A stretch of 64,000 bases of DNA. It comes from CAYMCO01 sp964388955. GTDB lineage: Bacteria; Chloroflexota; Anaerolineae; Anaerolineales; E44-bin32. Position numbers and translations under genes: made by a program. Shown here piece after piece: positions 16,189-25,290 of the stretch; positions within the stretch are counted from its first letter, which is position 1, and every line of letters starts with the position of its first letter. The stretch is from NCBI GenBank assembly GCA_964388955.1, contig CAYMCO010000028.1, positions 1 through 64,000 of the forward strand, given 5' to 3'. Below the pieces are notes generated by a model, which was not told the origin of the DNA, ran no database searches, and saw nothing but the letters and a program-made list of their open reading frames with translations.

Positions 16189-17460
16189 CTATTTCGGGAG
16201 CTCCACCGCCAGCGCGTCGTAGTACGTGCCCGCACCGAACCCGTAGATCAGGATCCGGTCGCCCGCCCGCAGGTCGGGGATCTGGCGCAGGAAGGCGATC
16301 ATGTTCGAGGCGGCGCTCACGTTGCCAAACTCGCTCATCACCCACGGCAGCGAGAGTCGTACGCCTTCGCGGCCAAGGTGTTTTTCCTTGAGCTGATTGA
16401 TCTTGAGATTCGCATGGTGCACGATGACGGTGGCAAATTCCTTCCCGGCCTCGCTCAGCGTCCCCACATTCTGCATATAGCTGGAATAGAAGTCGTGCAC
16501 AAACTCCACGCCCGTGCGCACAAACAGCTTTACCATGCCCATCGGGCTCGCCATGTGAACGGGCACGTCCGCCTCCGGCTCATGCATTCGTCCCGCAACC
16601 CGGATATGGTTGTCGCCCGCTCTTGAGACCTCGACGAGCGATCCACTTTCATCGGCCTTGCCCGAGTGCGGGTAGTACATGCGCACTTCCAGCACGCCGG
16701 CCTCATCGAAGACCTCGTGGGACCGACCTGCCAGGAATCGCAACGCCTCGCCTGGACGGAGGCCGATGACCCCCGCCCCGTTGCCAAACAACTGCATGGC
16801 GAACCGGTCTCGCGATTGGCGGATGAACCGGCTCAGGCCCTCGATGCCGCCGACAAGAACTCTCTTCCCGCGCAGCTCTTCGGCGATGTTGATCCCAGCG
16901 CGTTGGTTGGCCGGAAGATCTGGGTTCATCAATAGGTGCAGAGCCCCTACCGAACTGTCGCAGGCCTTGTGCACGCTGACCTTCAAGGCGCCTTCTCGGA
17001 TCCCCGCGGCGCGAGCGATTTGTTCGGTATAGTCCTCCGCGACCGGCCCGCTGCTCCCGATCAGCACGCCCTCCACCTGTTCTGGTCGCCATCCGTTGGC
17101 GTCAGCAGCTGCTTGCAGGAAGCGCGCGCCCGCCGCGATCTCGAGGCGCCTGTGCTCATCATCGTCCAGATCCTGGGTATGGTGGCGGCTAAGGAATCCC
17201 AACGGCGCCAGTTCCATTCTGTCCCCCGCGGATAGCGGTTCGCCGATGTTGGCCTCTACCCATGCGGGCAGGCTCTCGTTGTCGAACGGCTGCCCCCAGG
17301 CGCCGTAAGCCCCTCCGATGCCCAATTCGGCATCATAAACCTGTCGGACCCCCAATGGCACGCCTTTGCCGTAGGGCAGTTGCTCTACCTGGACCCCTTC
17401 CTCTTCGAAGAATGAAGTCTCCGCTCCGTGCTTTGCCCCTTGCGAACCTTCGCTTCCCAT
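16189..17460 (-). CDS. 3-oxoacyl-ACP synthase III-like condensing enzyme
   Basis: 423-residue thiolase-fold enzyme of the KAS III (FabH) type. The catalytic triad can be read: Cys in HKACDSSVGALHL, His in IVHHANLKINQL, and Asn in SEFGNVSAASNM; the C-terminal GYGFGAG-type loop appears as IYGFGAGTYYDAL. It is longer than FabH (about 320 aa) because of an extra N-terminal region of about 100 residues before the condensing domain. The chosen ATG at 17460 has AGGA six bases upstream. It would condense an acyl-CoA starter with malonyl-ACP or a similar unit. No other fatty acid genes are near, so a role in a special lipid or secondary metabolite is possible. Confidence 0.8.
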   Translation of the reverse strand: MGSEGSQGAKHGAETSFFEEEGVQVEQLPYGKGVPLGVRQVYDAELGIGGAYGAWGQPFDNESLPAWVEANIGEPLSAGDRMELAPLGFLSRHHTQDLDDDEHRRLEIAAGARFLQAAADANGWRPEQVEGVLIGSSGPVAEDYTEQIARAAGIREGALKVSVHKACDSSVGALHLLMNPDLPANQRAGINIAEELRGKRVLVGGIEGLSRFIRQSRDRFAMQLFGNGAGVIGLRPGEALRFLAGRSHEVFDEAGVLEVRMYYPHSGKADESGSLVEVSRAGDNHIRVAGRMHEPEADVPVHMASPMGMVKLFVRTGVEFVHDFYSSYMQNVGTLSEAGKEFATVIVHHANLKINQLKEKHLGREGVRLSLPWVMSEFGNVSAASNMIAFLRQIPDLRAGDRILIYGFGAGTYYDALAVELPK

Positions 17461-17608
17461 GGGAAATCCTTGTCTTGGCATATCGAACCTGACTGCTTCT
17501 TGGGAGGGATATGCTGGGTGATCCAGCTTATGCGCCAATCCTACCCCATAATGCTGCAATGCTCAAGCGGAGACATTCCCCTATGTTACCGCTTCCCGTC
17601 CGATTAAT

Positions 17609-18550
17609 CTAAGGAATCAGGAGGATCATCCCAGGCAACAGCGTATCACGTCCCTGGATTTGTGGGTTGGCTTGCAGTATGGCCTCCACCGTGGTGTCGA
17701 ACGCACTGGCGACCCGCGACAGCGCCACTCCGCGCGTGATTGCATATGAGGTCTGGCCCGTGGTGGGAATGACGATGTCCTCCGCCGGAAAGACGAGCCG
17801 CTGACCGGGGAAAATCAATCTCGGGTTCTTAATGTCCGGATTGTATTTCAGGATGGAAGCGATTGTGGTGTCGAACTCGGCCGCGATCTTGTACAACGTA
17901 TCTCCGGGTTTCACGAAATAGGTCACGGCACCGTTCGTGGGAACAACCCTCCCGGGCGGCAGGTTCAGCAATGCACCAGAGTAGATCAGATTCGGGTCCG
18001 GTATCTCCGGGTTGAGCGCTAATATCCCCGGGATTGTGGTTCCGAAACGCTTTGCGAGACTGAAGAGCGTGTCTCCTGGTTCAATGCGATATTGATCCTT
18101 CCCGGTGACAGGAACGGGGGAAACAGCGGGGATGCGCAGCTCTTGCCCAACCTGGACCTTTTGATCCTGTTCCAGGCTGCTATTCAGGTTGATGAGCGCG
18201 TCTTCCGGAACACCGAACAGCAGTGAGATGTTCTCCACGGTATCTCCTGGCTGAGCGATATATGTGAATTCCCCGGCTGGCGGGACAGCCGGCTCCCGGG
18301 AGATGGCTAGTTCTTGCCCCGGAAAGATGACATCCGGGTCCTCCAGCCATGGATTAGCGAACAGCAGCGCCTGGATGCTCGTGTCGCAGCGGCCAGCGAT
18401 CTCGACCAAAATATCGCCGCGCTGTATCGTATAGGTAGCTGGGCACGCGCCTTGAGCGGATGCAGGATAGCTAGGCATCGCCACCAGCATCAGTGCCAAT
18501 AGGCCTCCGGCTGCGACAGAGGCGAATCTACCTCGTCTCGATAGGTTCAT
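17609..18550 (-). CDS. Exported protein with five LysM repeats
   Basis: 313-residue secreted peptidoglycan- or chitin-binding protein. A signal peptide (basic NLSRRGR, hydrophobic core, ASA-Q cleavage region near residue 33) precedes five LysM modules of about 45-55 residues. They begin YTIQRGD, YIAQPGDT, YRIEPGDT, YFVKPGDT and YAITRGVA, and each ends in a PGQ(E/R)L-like turn. No catalytic domain follows, so it probably anchors to the wall or recruits another enzyme. GGAGG lies just before the ATG. The fifth repeat has lost the GD pair seen in the other four. Confidence 0.9.
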   Translation of the reverse strand: MNLSRRGRFASVAAGGLLALMLVAMPSYPASAQGACPATYTIQRGDILVEIAGRCDTSIQALLFANPWLEDPDVIFPGQELAISREPAVPPAGEFTYIAQPGDTVENISLLFGVPEDALINLNSSLEQDQKVQVGQELRIPAVSPVPVTGKDQYRIEPGDTLFSLAKRFGTTIPGILALNPEIPDPNLIYSGALLNLPPGRVVPTNGAVTYFVKPGDTLYKIAAEFDTTIASILKYNPDIKNPRLIFPGQRLVFPAEDIVIPTTGQTSYAITRGVALSRVASAFDTTVEAILQANPQIQGRDTLLPGMILLIP

Positions 18551-19026
18551 TTGAACCTCCTTGAGGTGTCGACCCAAGAAGAGGTCGAATCTCGCGCATT
18601 CCTTCGCGACCTCATGATCTCAGCCCGGGGTCACCAATCTCTCAGCGCGAGGGGCCTATTGTCACGCAAGTGTCTCACCGGGGTGCGGACCAGCTCGAAT
18701 GTAGCTGATAGGGCTTCTTGCGGGGGATGAGGGCAGCCCTGACCGGGCCAGATAAGCGTGCGCAGCCGGACTTGGAAGGGATGAGGGGGGTCAAACGAGA
18801 GCACTCGCGTGGGCGTGTACGCAGGCGGCGGGGTGGATTGATCAGGCGAGGATCCCCTCGGAGAAGTGGGGCGAAAGGGGATGATGGATGCCCGAGCAGG
18901 AAGCTGGGCGGAACGCTGACAACTGCCGGGTGGTGTGGTGCGGCGGCAAGGCGGCTCGATCGATCGAGATCGCAGCCAGATCGCTGCACGGCGGAGAGGT
19001 CGTGACAGCCGAGCCGGGAAGAAAGG
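18551..19026. other. Intergenic region without recognisable gene
   Basis: Some 476 bp upstream of the LysM gene. Reading frames here are arginine- and glycine-rich without family features. I could not identify a promoter for the LysM gene, a terminator or an RNA. Confidence 0.5.
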
Positions 19027-19164
19027 TCATCCGCGCGGTGCGAAGAGCCAGATCAGGAGCACCCCGAAGCCAATGCCTGCCGCAAATGCCAGGATCATGT
19101 GCGCCAGCTCCCGGTCCTTGGCGAAAGCCTCCGCTTCCTGGCTGTAGTAAATGCGCCCTTCCAT
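19027..19164 (-). CDS. 45-residue single-helix membrane protein, YtxH-like tail
   Basis: Very small protein: a charged N-terminal part (EGRIYYSQEAEAFAKDREL) and one membrane helix ending LIWLFAPRG. AAGGAG seven bases before the ATG at 19164 supports translation of this short form rather than a longer in-frame reading. The glycine-rich helix capped by LFAP-x-G resembles the conserved core of YtxH-domain proteins, as does the 92-residue protein encoded 618 bp away on the other strand. It would sit in the cytoplasmic membrane with a cytosolic N-terminus. Function is unknown. Confidence 0.6.
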   Translation of the reverse strand: MEGRIYYSQEAEAFAKDRELAHMILAFAAGIGFGVLLIWLFAPRG

Positions 19165-19781
19165 GCCCCGCTCCTTTTCTCCTTCGGCCGCGAGTGCTGA
19201 TTTCGGCACCGCAGACTCGATCCAGAACTCCATAAGCAATATTATCATCCTCCCAGTGGATCGTAGATACAGTCTATTCTCCGCCCGGGTGCCATCCCGC
19301 ATCAGAAAGTCATGGCTGATCGCCGGCCGGCTGCCAGGCAGATCAAAGGCGCGTCCGGTGGCAAGAGGCCGGTGTTGGCTCGGTCATGACCAGCAAGTAG
19401 GATCTTCGCGGGCGTCCTGAGGGGGCGTTATGCCGGACCCCACGCGCCGACCACCGCGAATCCGCATTGACTCGATCCAGGCGGCTCCAACAGAGAGAAC
19501 CTGGCAAGAAAGATGGCTTCCGAGCAACAATCCCTTCAAAATCCGGTGCTAGTATGAAAACATACAGAAGATGCGAATTCTGATGGGCGCGGCAGGCCGT
19601 GTGGGAGTCGCAGGCCTGAAGCCGGTGAGATGGGCGGCCAGGGACGCTCGGTGGTCTCGGAGTCGCAGGGCGCCAAGGGATGGACGGGGAATGATCCCGC
19701 GTCGGCTTGAGGGTGATGGTTTACTGGTTTCCGGGTTCAGCACTGCGCCCATGTGACAATGTAGAATTGAAGGAGATAGAG
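19165..19781. other. Divergent intergenic region of two YtxH-like genes
   Basis: About 617 bp between the two small membrane-protein genes. I see no coding pattern. A short AT-richer patch near 19548-19575 (ending AAACATACAGAAGATG) could hold a promoter, but no -35/-10 pair with good spacing is visible. Confidence 0.5.
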
Positions 19782-20060
19782 ATGAACAACGAAACGAAGG
19801 CAGTTTTCCGAGGTTTCGTGCTCGGCTCACTGCTTGGTGGACTGGCGGCAGGAGCAGCGGCCCTTCTCTTTGCGCCTTATTCGGGGCACACCACTCGAAG
19901 CTTGATTCGAGCCAGGGGAGAGGTCGCAAAATCGAAGCTTGAAAAGCGGATGTCTGATTCGCTTCGAGAAGCGGAGCACTCGATAGATGCTCTGCAAGAT
20001 GTCTTCCGGGAATGGGCGCAGGACAGCCGGGAGCTGATGGAGCGGAGATCGGCGGCCTGA
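19782..20060 (+). CDS. YtxH-domain small membrane protein
   Basis: 92-residue protein. After a short polar start (NNETKAVFRG) comes a glycine-rich hydrophobic helix (FVLGSLLGGLAAGAAALL), then the YtxH hallmark LFAPYSGHTTR at ~35-45. A long charged helix follows (ARGEVAKSKLEKRMSDSLRE onward) and may form a coiled coil. AGGAG sits 6 bp before the ATG at 19782. YtxH proteins are general-stress or envelope-associated in other bacteria, but no molecular role is established. It precedes rtcB by 222 bp on the same strand. Confidence 0.8.
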   Translation: MNNETKAVFRGFVLGSLLGGLAAGAAALLFAPYSGHTTRSLIRARGEVAKSKLEKRMSDSLREAEHSIDALQDVFREWAQDSRELMERRSAA

Positions 20061-20282
20061 ATACCCCCTTTCCAGAGGGTTGAAGGCTCGATGGTAGTCG
20101 GGGCCGGGGCCGCGCGCTATGGCGTACGGCCTTTGGGCATACCTCATACCGCGGCCCGTGCAGGGGCGATCGAGTGCGGGTGAGGCCGTGGGGGCTATCT
20201 TGGTGGGGTCCCACGGGCGACCAGTCTGCTCCTCTTCCTGGAGCCCAAGGCGTTCGAGAGCAAAGGAGGGAGGGAGAGGGCG

Positions 20283-21737
20283 ATGCGCAAACAAGATTTC
20301 AACCGGATCGCCGAATTCGTGTGGGAGATCCCCAAGGATCATCGTCCGGACATGCGTGTGCCCGCGCGCCTGTATGCCAGTGAACCGCTGCTGGAAGCAG
20401 TGCTGAGGGAGGATGATCGCTCCATCGAGCAGCTGGTCAATACATCCACATTGCCCGGGATCGTTGCCCATGCCCTGGCGATGCCGGATATCCACCAGGG
20501 CTATGGCTTTCCGATCGGAGGTGTGGTGGCCTCAGTCGCGGAGGGGGGCGTGATTTCCCCAGGTGGTGTCGGATACGACATTAACTGCGGTGTGCGCCTG
20601 CTCGCCAGCAATCTAGAGTTCGAGCGGGTGAAAGACCGCCTGCCCGATCTCATGTCCGCCATATATCGGAATTGCCCCAGCGGCCTCGGAGAGGGCAGCG
20701 ACATCAAGTTCAGCGACAGTGAATTCAGGCGGGTGCTGGTGGAAGGTTCCGAGTGGGCGCTGGACGCCGGGTACGCGTTGCCCGAGGATCTGGCGCGGAC
20801 GGAAGAGGGCGGCCGTTTGAAGGCGGCCGATCCAGAAGCGGTCAGCCGGCGGGCATGGACCCGGGGAATACAGCAGGTCGGCACACTGGGATCCGGAAAT
20901 CACTTCATTGAGGTCGACATTGTCGAGAGCGTTTTGGATCTGGAGTCCGCCCGAGCCATGGGGCTGGCGGAGGGGATGCTGACAGTTCAGATCCACTGCG
21001 GATCAAGGGGCTTCGGTCACCAGGTGTGCTCGGATTATGTCAAGGCCTTTCAAAGGCAATCGGGGAAGTACGGCATTGAACTGCCAGACCGGCAGCTGAT
21101 CTGTGTGCCCTTTACATCCAAAGATGGCCAGGACTACTACCGGGCGATGTGCGCAGCAGCGAACTATGCTTTCGCCAATCGGCAAGTCCTCGCTCACCAT
21201 GTGCGCCGCAGCTTTGAACAGGTGTTGGGCAAAGCCGCCCCCGAGTGGGAGTTGCGACAGGTATACGATATTGCCCACAACATGGCGAAGGTTGAAAGGC
21301 ATCACGTTGACGGCGATCATATAGAAGTCGTCGTGCACCGCAAGGGCGCGACGCGCGCCTTTGGCCCTGGCTTTCAGGGATTGCCGGAGGAATACCGTCC
21401 CATCGGTCAGCCCGTTCTGGTTCCCGGATCCATGGGCACGAGCAGCTGGGTTCTGGCGGGCACGGAGGGAAGCATGGGGCAGACGTTCGGCAGCACCTGC
21501 CATGGCGCCGGCCGGGTGATGTCTCGAACGCAGGCCAAGCGGAAAGTGTGGGGTGAGGACCTGCGTGAAGAGCTGGAGGAGAAAGGGATTGTGGTTCGCG
21601 CGGGGAGTATGCCCGGCCTCGCCGAAGAGGCGCCGGTCGCCTACAAAGACGTGGACGAAGTGGTGGACACGGTAAGCGGAGCGGGGATCGCGCGAAAAGT
21701 CGCGAGGCTGGTCCCAACCGGGATCATCAAAGGGTAG
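20283..21737 (+). CDS. rtcB: RNA-splicing ligase RtcB
   Basis: 484-residue GTP- and Mn2+-dependent ligase joining RNA 2',3'-cyclic phosphate or 3'-phosphate ends to 5'-OH ends. Signatures are unmistakable: MPDIHQGYGFPIGG (~67-80), GVGYDINCGVR with the metal Cys (~96-106), GSGNHFIE, IHCGSRGFGHQ, and near the C-terminus GSTCHGAGR with the His that is guanylated. AGGGAGGGAGAGGG precedes the ATG. No archease gene is beside it. The substrate in bacteria may be cleaved tRNA or rRNA. It belongs to the long RtcB class typical of archaea and many bacteria. Confidence 0.96.
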   Translation: MRKQDFNRIAEFVWEIPKDHRPDMRVPARLYASEPLLEAVLREDDRSIEQLVNTSTLPGIVAHALAMPDIHQGYGFPIGGVVASVAEGGVISPGGVGYDINCGVRLLASNLEFERVKDRLPDLMSAIYRNCPSGLGEGSDIKFSDSEFRRVLVEGSEWALDAGYALPEDLARTEEGGRLKAADPEAVSRRAWTRGIQQVGTLGSGNHFIEVDIVESVLDLESARAMGLAEGMLTVQIHCGSRGFGHQVCSDYVKAFQRQSGKYGIELPDRQLICVPFTSKDGQDYYRAMCAAANYAFANRQVLAHHVRRSFEQVLGKAAPEWELRQVYDIAHNMAKVERHHVDGDHIEVVVHRKGATRAFGPGFQGLPEEYRPIGQPVLVPGSMGTSSWVLAGTEGSMGQTFGSTCHGAGRVMSRTQAKRKVWGEDLREELEEKGIVVRAGSMPGLAEEAPVAYKDVDEVVDTVSGAGIARKVARLVPTGIIKG

Positions 21738-22026
21738 CTACCTCTCCATTTCCTGAGGCGCGAATCTCTCACGGGGAACCGCTCGCATCGCCCGGAGAGC
21801 GGCGGGGTCATGAATCCCGCGCGCCGATAATTGTCGCTTGACCATGTGCTCGCGCTCCTCCGCCCGGTCCTGCATTTTGACCGCCCGCACCTTCCTGGGC
21901 GGGGGGCATCCGCTTACCGATGGGGCTCGCCCGTGGGCTGAAACCGTCCCTGAGGGAATACCCCCAGTTCCCGGAATCTCAATTCTGGACAGCTTGTCAT
22001 CCGTGATGCGGTCGGCGAGCCGAGGT

Positions 22027-22776
22027 CTAGCGTTCCAGTTGGAAGGTCACGCTCACTTGGACGGTGACGGAAAGCTGTCCCGGGCTGATGGCCGGCCCGC
22101 CGCCTCCGAGGGTAGGCTGTGCCTGCACCGTCAGGGGCAGCGGCGACACGCCGCTCTCCTGGATTTGAATGGGCGGGCCGACGGTCACTCCCAGCGCATC
22201 GGCCAATTCGTTCGCTTTGTCCTGGGCGTTTTGGGCTGCCAGTTTGCGGGCCTCCGATTCCAGGGCCTGAGAGTCCTGGAAGGTGAAACTCAAGTTCGTC
22301 ACTTCGTTTGCGCCGGCATCGAGGGCGGCGCCAACCACCTCGCCCACTTGGTCGATCTCGTGAATTTGAGCGGTGAGAAGGTTGGTCACAACGAATGTGA
22401 TTTCGCCGGTGAGCTCCCCGGTTTGGGGATTCCTCGGTTGCTCCTGACGCACATCAAAGGTGCTGGTCTGCATGTCCTTCTGAGCGATGCCCATATCGCC
22501 CAGAGCGCTTGAGACTGCCGACATCTTGCTGTCGACTTGGTCCAGAGCGGTCCCTAGGTCGCTGTTGCGCACCTCCACGCCCAGGGTGACGATGGCCAGA
22601 TCCGGGGTGCCTTTGGCCTGGCCGGTGCCGGTGACGATGATCGTCTCCTGGTTCGAGTTGTTGACGCCGCTCAGTGCCGAGGCCGTTCCGTTTTGGGCGC
22701 ACGCGCTGAGCAAGGCGCTTCCCATCAGGACCACGGCCCCCAGCGCAGCGGCGAGTTTGGAAGTCCTCGTTTTCAT
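22027..22776 (-). CDS. SIMPL-domain (DUF541) lipoprotein
   Basis: 249-residue exported protein. A basic start (KTRTSK), hydrophobic core and lipobox LLSAC give a lipoprotein signal, with Cys near residue 24. The mature part contains IIVTGTGQAKGTPDLAIVTLGV at its start, the classic SIMPL opening, followed by VREQ...Y/F-type segments and a VTVGPPIQIQE stretch near 195, where many homologues read similarly. AGGAG precedes the ATG. Family members (for example E. coli YggE) are linked to oxidative stress and envelope integrity; the mechanism is unknown. Flanking genes suggest no partner. Confidence 0.88.
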   Translation of the reverse strand: MKTRTSKLAAALGAVVLMGSALLSACAQNGTASALSGVNNSNQETIIVTGTGQAKGTPDLAIVTLGVEVRNSDLGTALDQVDSKMSAVSSALGDMGIAQKDMQTSTFDVRQEQPRNPQTGELTGEITFVVTNLLTAQIHEIDQVGEVVGAALDAGANEVTNLSFTFQDSQALESEARKLAAQNAQDKANELADALGVTVGPPIQIQESGVSPLPLTVQAQPTLGGGGPAISPGQLSVTVQVSVTFQLER

Positions 22777-22929
22777 CGGGGTTCTCCTATTCCTGTGCAA
22801 TCGCTCTTCTTCATTGATGAGAAGCGATTGGCCTGATCTTGATCTCAGATAAATGCGTTGGTCGTCCACCGGATGCTGTCGCTCCTCAGAAGTGGATAGA
22901 CGCACATATCACCCAAAGGCATCCACGGG

Positions 22930-23652
22930 CTATCGCAGCACTTTCTCCATCCCGTCGTGAGCGATCTCGACCTCCACGCCTCGCTCATGGCCCAGACGCC
23001 GCAGCTTGGCCCCTTGCGTGCGTTCGTCCCCTTTGACAATCTCGGTCCCGCAATGGGTGAATATCGCTCGAGCGACACCCTCCTTCTGGCACCATGTTAG
23101 CTGGGTGCGGGCCGGAACGTGGCCGATCAGTTCACTCCCGGGTTTGCGCACCATGGAGCGAGTGATGGTCGCTCCATCACCTATGTAGATTCGGACGCCC
23201 CTCAGAGCCGCGTGCCGATCGTGGATCCACACCACATCGGGCACGTAGAATGTCGATACCCTGCCGGCGGTGATCCGGTAGCCGACAGCGGGGGCGATTG
23301 TGGAATGGTCCACCGGGAAGGCCTCGAATATGATGCCGAAGATGTCGATGGGATCCCGAATGGGCATCTCCCGCCGGTCCGATACGGCTGCATCCCCAAG
23401 AGCCTTCCATGTCTGGGCGCTGGCGTATACGGGGCATCCTGTCCCGTCCCTGATCCCCCAGGAATGATCGGGGTGGGCGTGTGTGATGATGATCGCGTCG
23501 GGACCGAGGGCCGATATCTTGCCCAGCCAATCCTCACCGCAGTCCACCATCACGCGCAGGCCATAATAGGATACCAACATGGAGCTGTGCATACGATGCC
23601 GCCGGTTACGAGTCACGATATTCGCGCGAGTACCCGGAAAATGGATCTTCAT
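22930..23652 (-). CDS. Metallo-beta-lactamase-fold hydrolase
   Basis: 240-residue MBL-fold protein with the metal motif THAHPDHSWG (HxHxDH, ~58-66), an earlier MVDCGEDWLG strand, VDHSTIAPAVGY and IFTHCGTEIV, giving a complete set of ligands for a dinuclear site. The start ATG overlaps the TGA of the nicotinate phosphoribosyltransferase gene by 4 nt, so the two are co-translated. The compact size and the HSTIAP motif suggest a phosphodiesterase such as the RNase Z-like or PhnP-like group. It may act on a nucleotide by-product of NAD salvage, but this is only inference from context. Confidence 0.8.
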   Translation of the reverse strand: MKIHFPGTRANIVTRNRRHRMHSSMLVSYYGLRVMVDCGEDWLGKISALGPDAIIITHAHPDHSWGIRDGTGCPVYASAQTWKALGDAAVSDRREMPIRDPIDIFGIIFEAFPVDHSTIAPAVGYRITAGRVSTFYVPDVVWIHDRHAALRGVRIYIGDGATITRSMVRKPGSELIGHVPARTQLTWCQKEGVARAIFTHCGTEIVKGDERTQGAKLRRLGHERGVEVEIAHDGMEKVLR

Positions 23653-25199
23653 GATGCGGACCTGGCCGACCGGATCAGCTCTTGCTTCAGATCCCACAGC
23701 TTCTCGGTGAGCGAGACGTGATAGATGTGAGGATTCATGATGCGCTTAACGCCGGGATCCAGCTCAGCCAGGTCCTGCTCCCTGCGGGCGCGCATCGCGT
23801 CAATACTCGGGTGCGCATAGACCAACTCACCATTCTCCAGAACCGGGACCATCAGAGGGCGGATCTCGGAGATCTCGGTGCGCTTCATCCGCCGGAGCGT
23901 TATGTGCTCGTTCGGATGGTGGAGCAGGATCTCATGTTCCCCCCGGGGATCCTCATCCGCCAAGCTGATGAGATCGGCGGAAGCCTTTCCGCGTCGGTCA
24001 TACACACGCCACACACGCTTCTCGCCAGGGTTGGGGATCTTGTCAAGGGTTTCGGAAATCTTTATCGCCGGGATCCACTTTTCACCTTCCTCCACGGCAG
24101 TAAGCTTGTATACGCCGTCCAGGGAGGCATCACCCCCCGAGGTGATCAGGCGGGTTCCCACGCCATATACAAGGCGTTCGATCAGGGCATCTGGGTCAAC
24201 ATCATACTGCGGGGCCTCCTCGTGGATCTGGCTGAGGATCTGCCATAGGACCATCTCATCCAATTGATTGGACAGCACGATGCTGACATCCTCAAACCCG
24301 GCCGCGTCGAGCATCTTGGCTGCCTGGATGCTGAGATATGCGAGGTCCCCCGAGTCAAGGCGGACCCCGACCGGTCGATGCCCCTTCTTCCGCAAATCCT
24401 CGAAGACCCGGATCGCGTTGGGAATGCCGCTTTCAAGCGTATCGATCGTATCGACAAGCAGCACACAGTCATCGGGATAGAGGTCGGCATAGGCCCGAAA
24501 GGCGCCCAATTCTCCCTCTCCCAACGCCATGAACACCTGGACCATGCTATGCGCATGGGTACCCTTGGGTGGAAAGCCGAGCACCTGGGAGATGCCGGTA
24601 TTGGAGGTGAAGTCAGCCCCCCCAATAAGCGCAGCGCGAGCGCCTGCGTTGGCGGCCTTGTCGTGTGCCCGCCGCATCCCAAATTCCAGCAGTAGATTTC
24701 CCTTGCCGCTGGCCGCGATTCGCGCTGCTTTGGTAGCGATCAGCGTCTGGTAATTCAGATGATTGAGCAGCGAGCTCTCCAAGATCTGCGCCATCGGAAG
24801 CGGCCCCCGCACGGTAGTGAGAGGCACATTGGGGTGCACAACCGCACCCTCCGGGATGGCCATCAGGGAAATACCTCCGAAGTGACCCTCCTTGCGCAGC
24901 CAACTGAGGAAATCATCTTGGAAGAGTCGGTCGCCCGTTTGACCCCGCTGAGAGCGCAGAAAGGTGATTTCCGGCTCTCCGAAGTGGGCCCCGGCCATCC
25001 AATCCGTCAGCCACTCCAGGCCGGCGTTGATGCAGTATCCGGCTTGATGGTCGCCGTAGTTTGGATAGGTCCGAAAGAAATGATCGAACTGGGCCTTTAC
25101 CTCCGCCAGCCCCACGCGGACGTAGAGTTGCGCCATCGTCAGTTGGTACAGATCCGTGAAAAGGACCCCTTCCGCCATCGCCCGTTCGTTCTGGTTCAT
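23649..25199 (-). CDS. pncB: Nicotinate phosphoribosyltransferase
   Basis: 516-residue enzyme of NAD salvage forming nicotinate mononucleotide from nicotinate and PRPP with ATP hydrolysis. It opens with LFTDLYQLTMAQLY, carries EFGMRRAHDKAANAGARAAL with the catalytic region, GTHAHSMVQVF with the phosphorylated His, and LLVDTIDTLESGIPNAIRV and VRLDSGDL further on, all family hallmarks. The ATG at 25199 is chosen since it places the first conserved block at residue ~14. The C-terminal ~150 residues match the long form of the enzyme. It is cotranscribed with the MBL hydrolase. Confidence 0.95.
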   Translation of the reverse strand: MNQNERAMAEGVLFTDLYQLTMAQLYVRVGLAEVKAQFDHFFRTYPNYGDHQAGYCINAGLEWLTDWMAGAHFGEPEITFLRSQRGQTGDRLFQDDFLSWLRKEGHFGGISLMAIPEGAVVHPNVPLTTVRGPLPMAQILESSLLNHLNYQTLIATKAARIAASGKGNLLLEFGMRRAHDKAANAGARAALIGGADFTSNTGISQVLGFPPKGTHAHSMVQVFMALGEGELGAFRAYADLYPDDCVLLVDTIDTLESGIPNAIRVFEDLRKKGHRPVGVRLDSGDLAYLSIQAAKMLDAAGFEDVSIVLSNQLDEMVLWQILSQIHEEAPQYDVDPDALIERLVYGVGTRLITSGGDASLDGVYKLTAVEEGEKWIPAIKISETLDKIPNPGEKRVWRVYDRRGKASADLISLADEDPRGEHEILLHHPNEHITLRRMKRTEISEIRPLMVPVLENGELVYAHPSIDAMRARREQDLAELDPGVKRIMNPHIYHVSLTEKLWDLKQELIRSARSAS

Positions 25200-25290
25200 G
25201 TCTCTCCCCGATTGTCCTGAATCGATTTCCCCTCCGCGCCTCGAACAGTGGGCACGAAATCTCCTCGTTAGGGGCTCTCGCACCCAGCCG

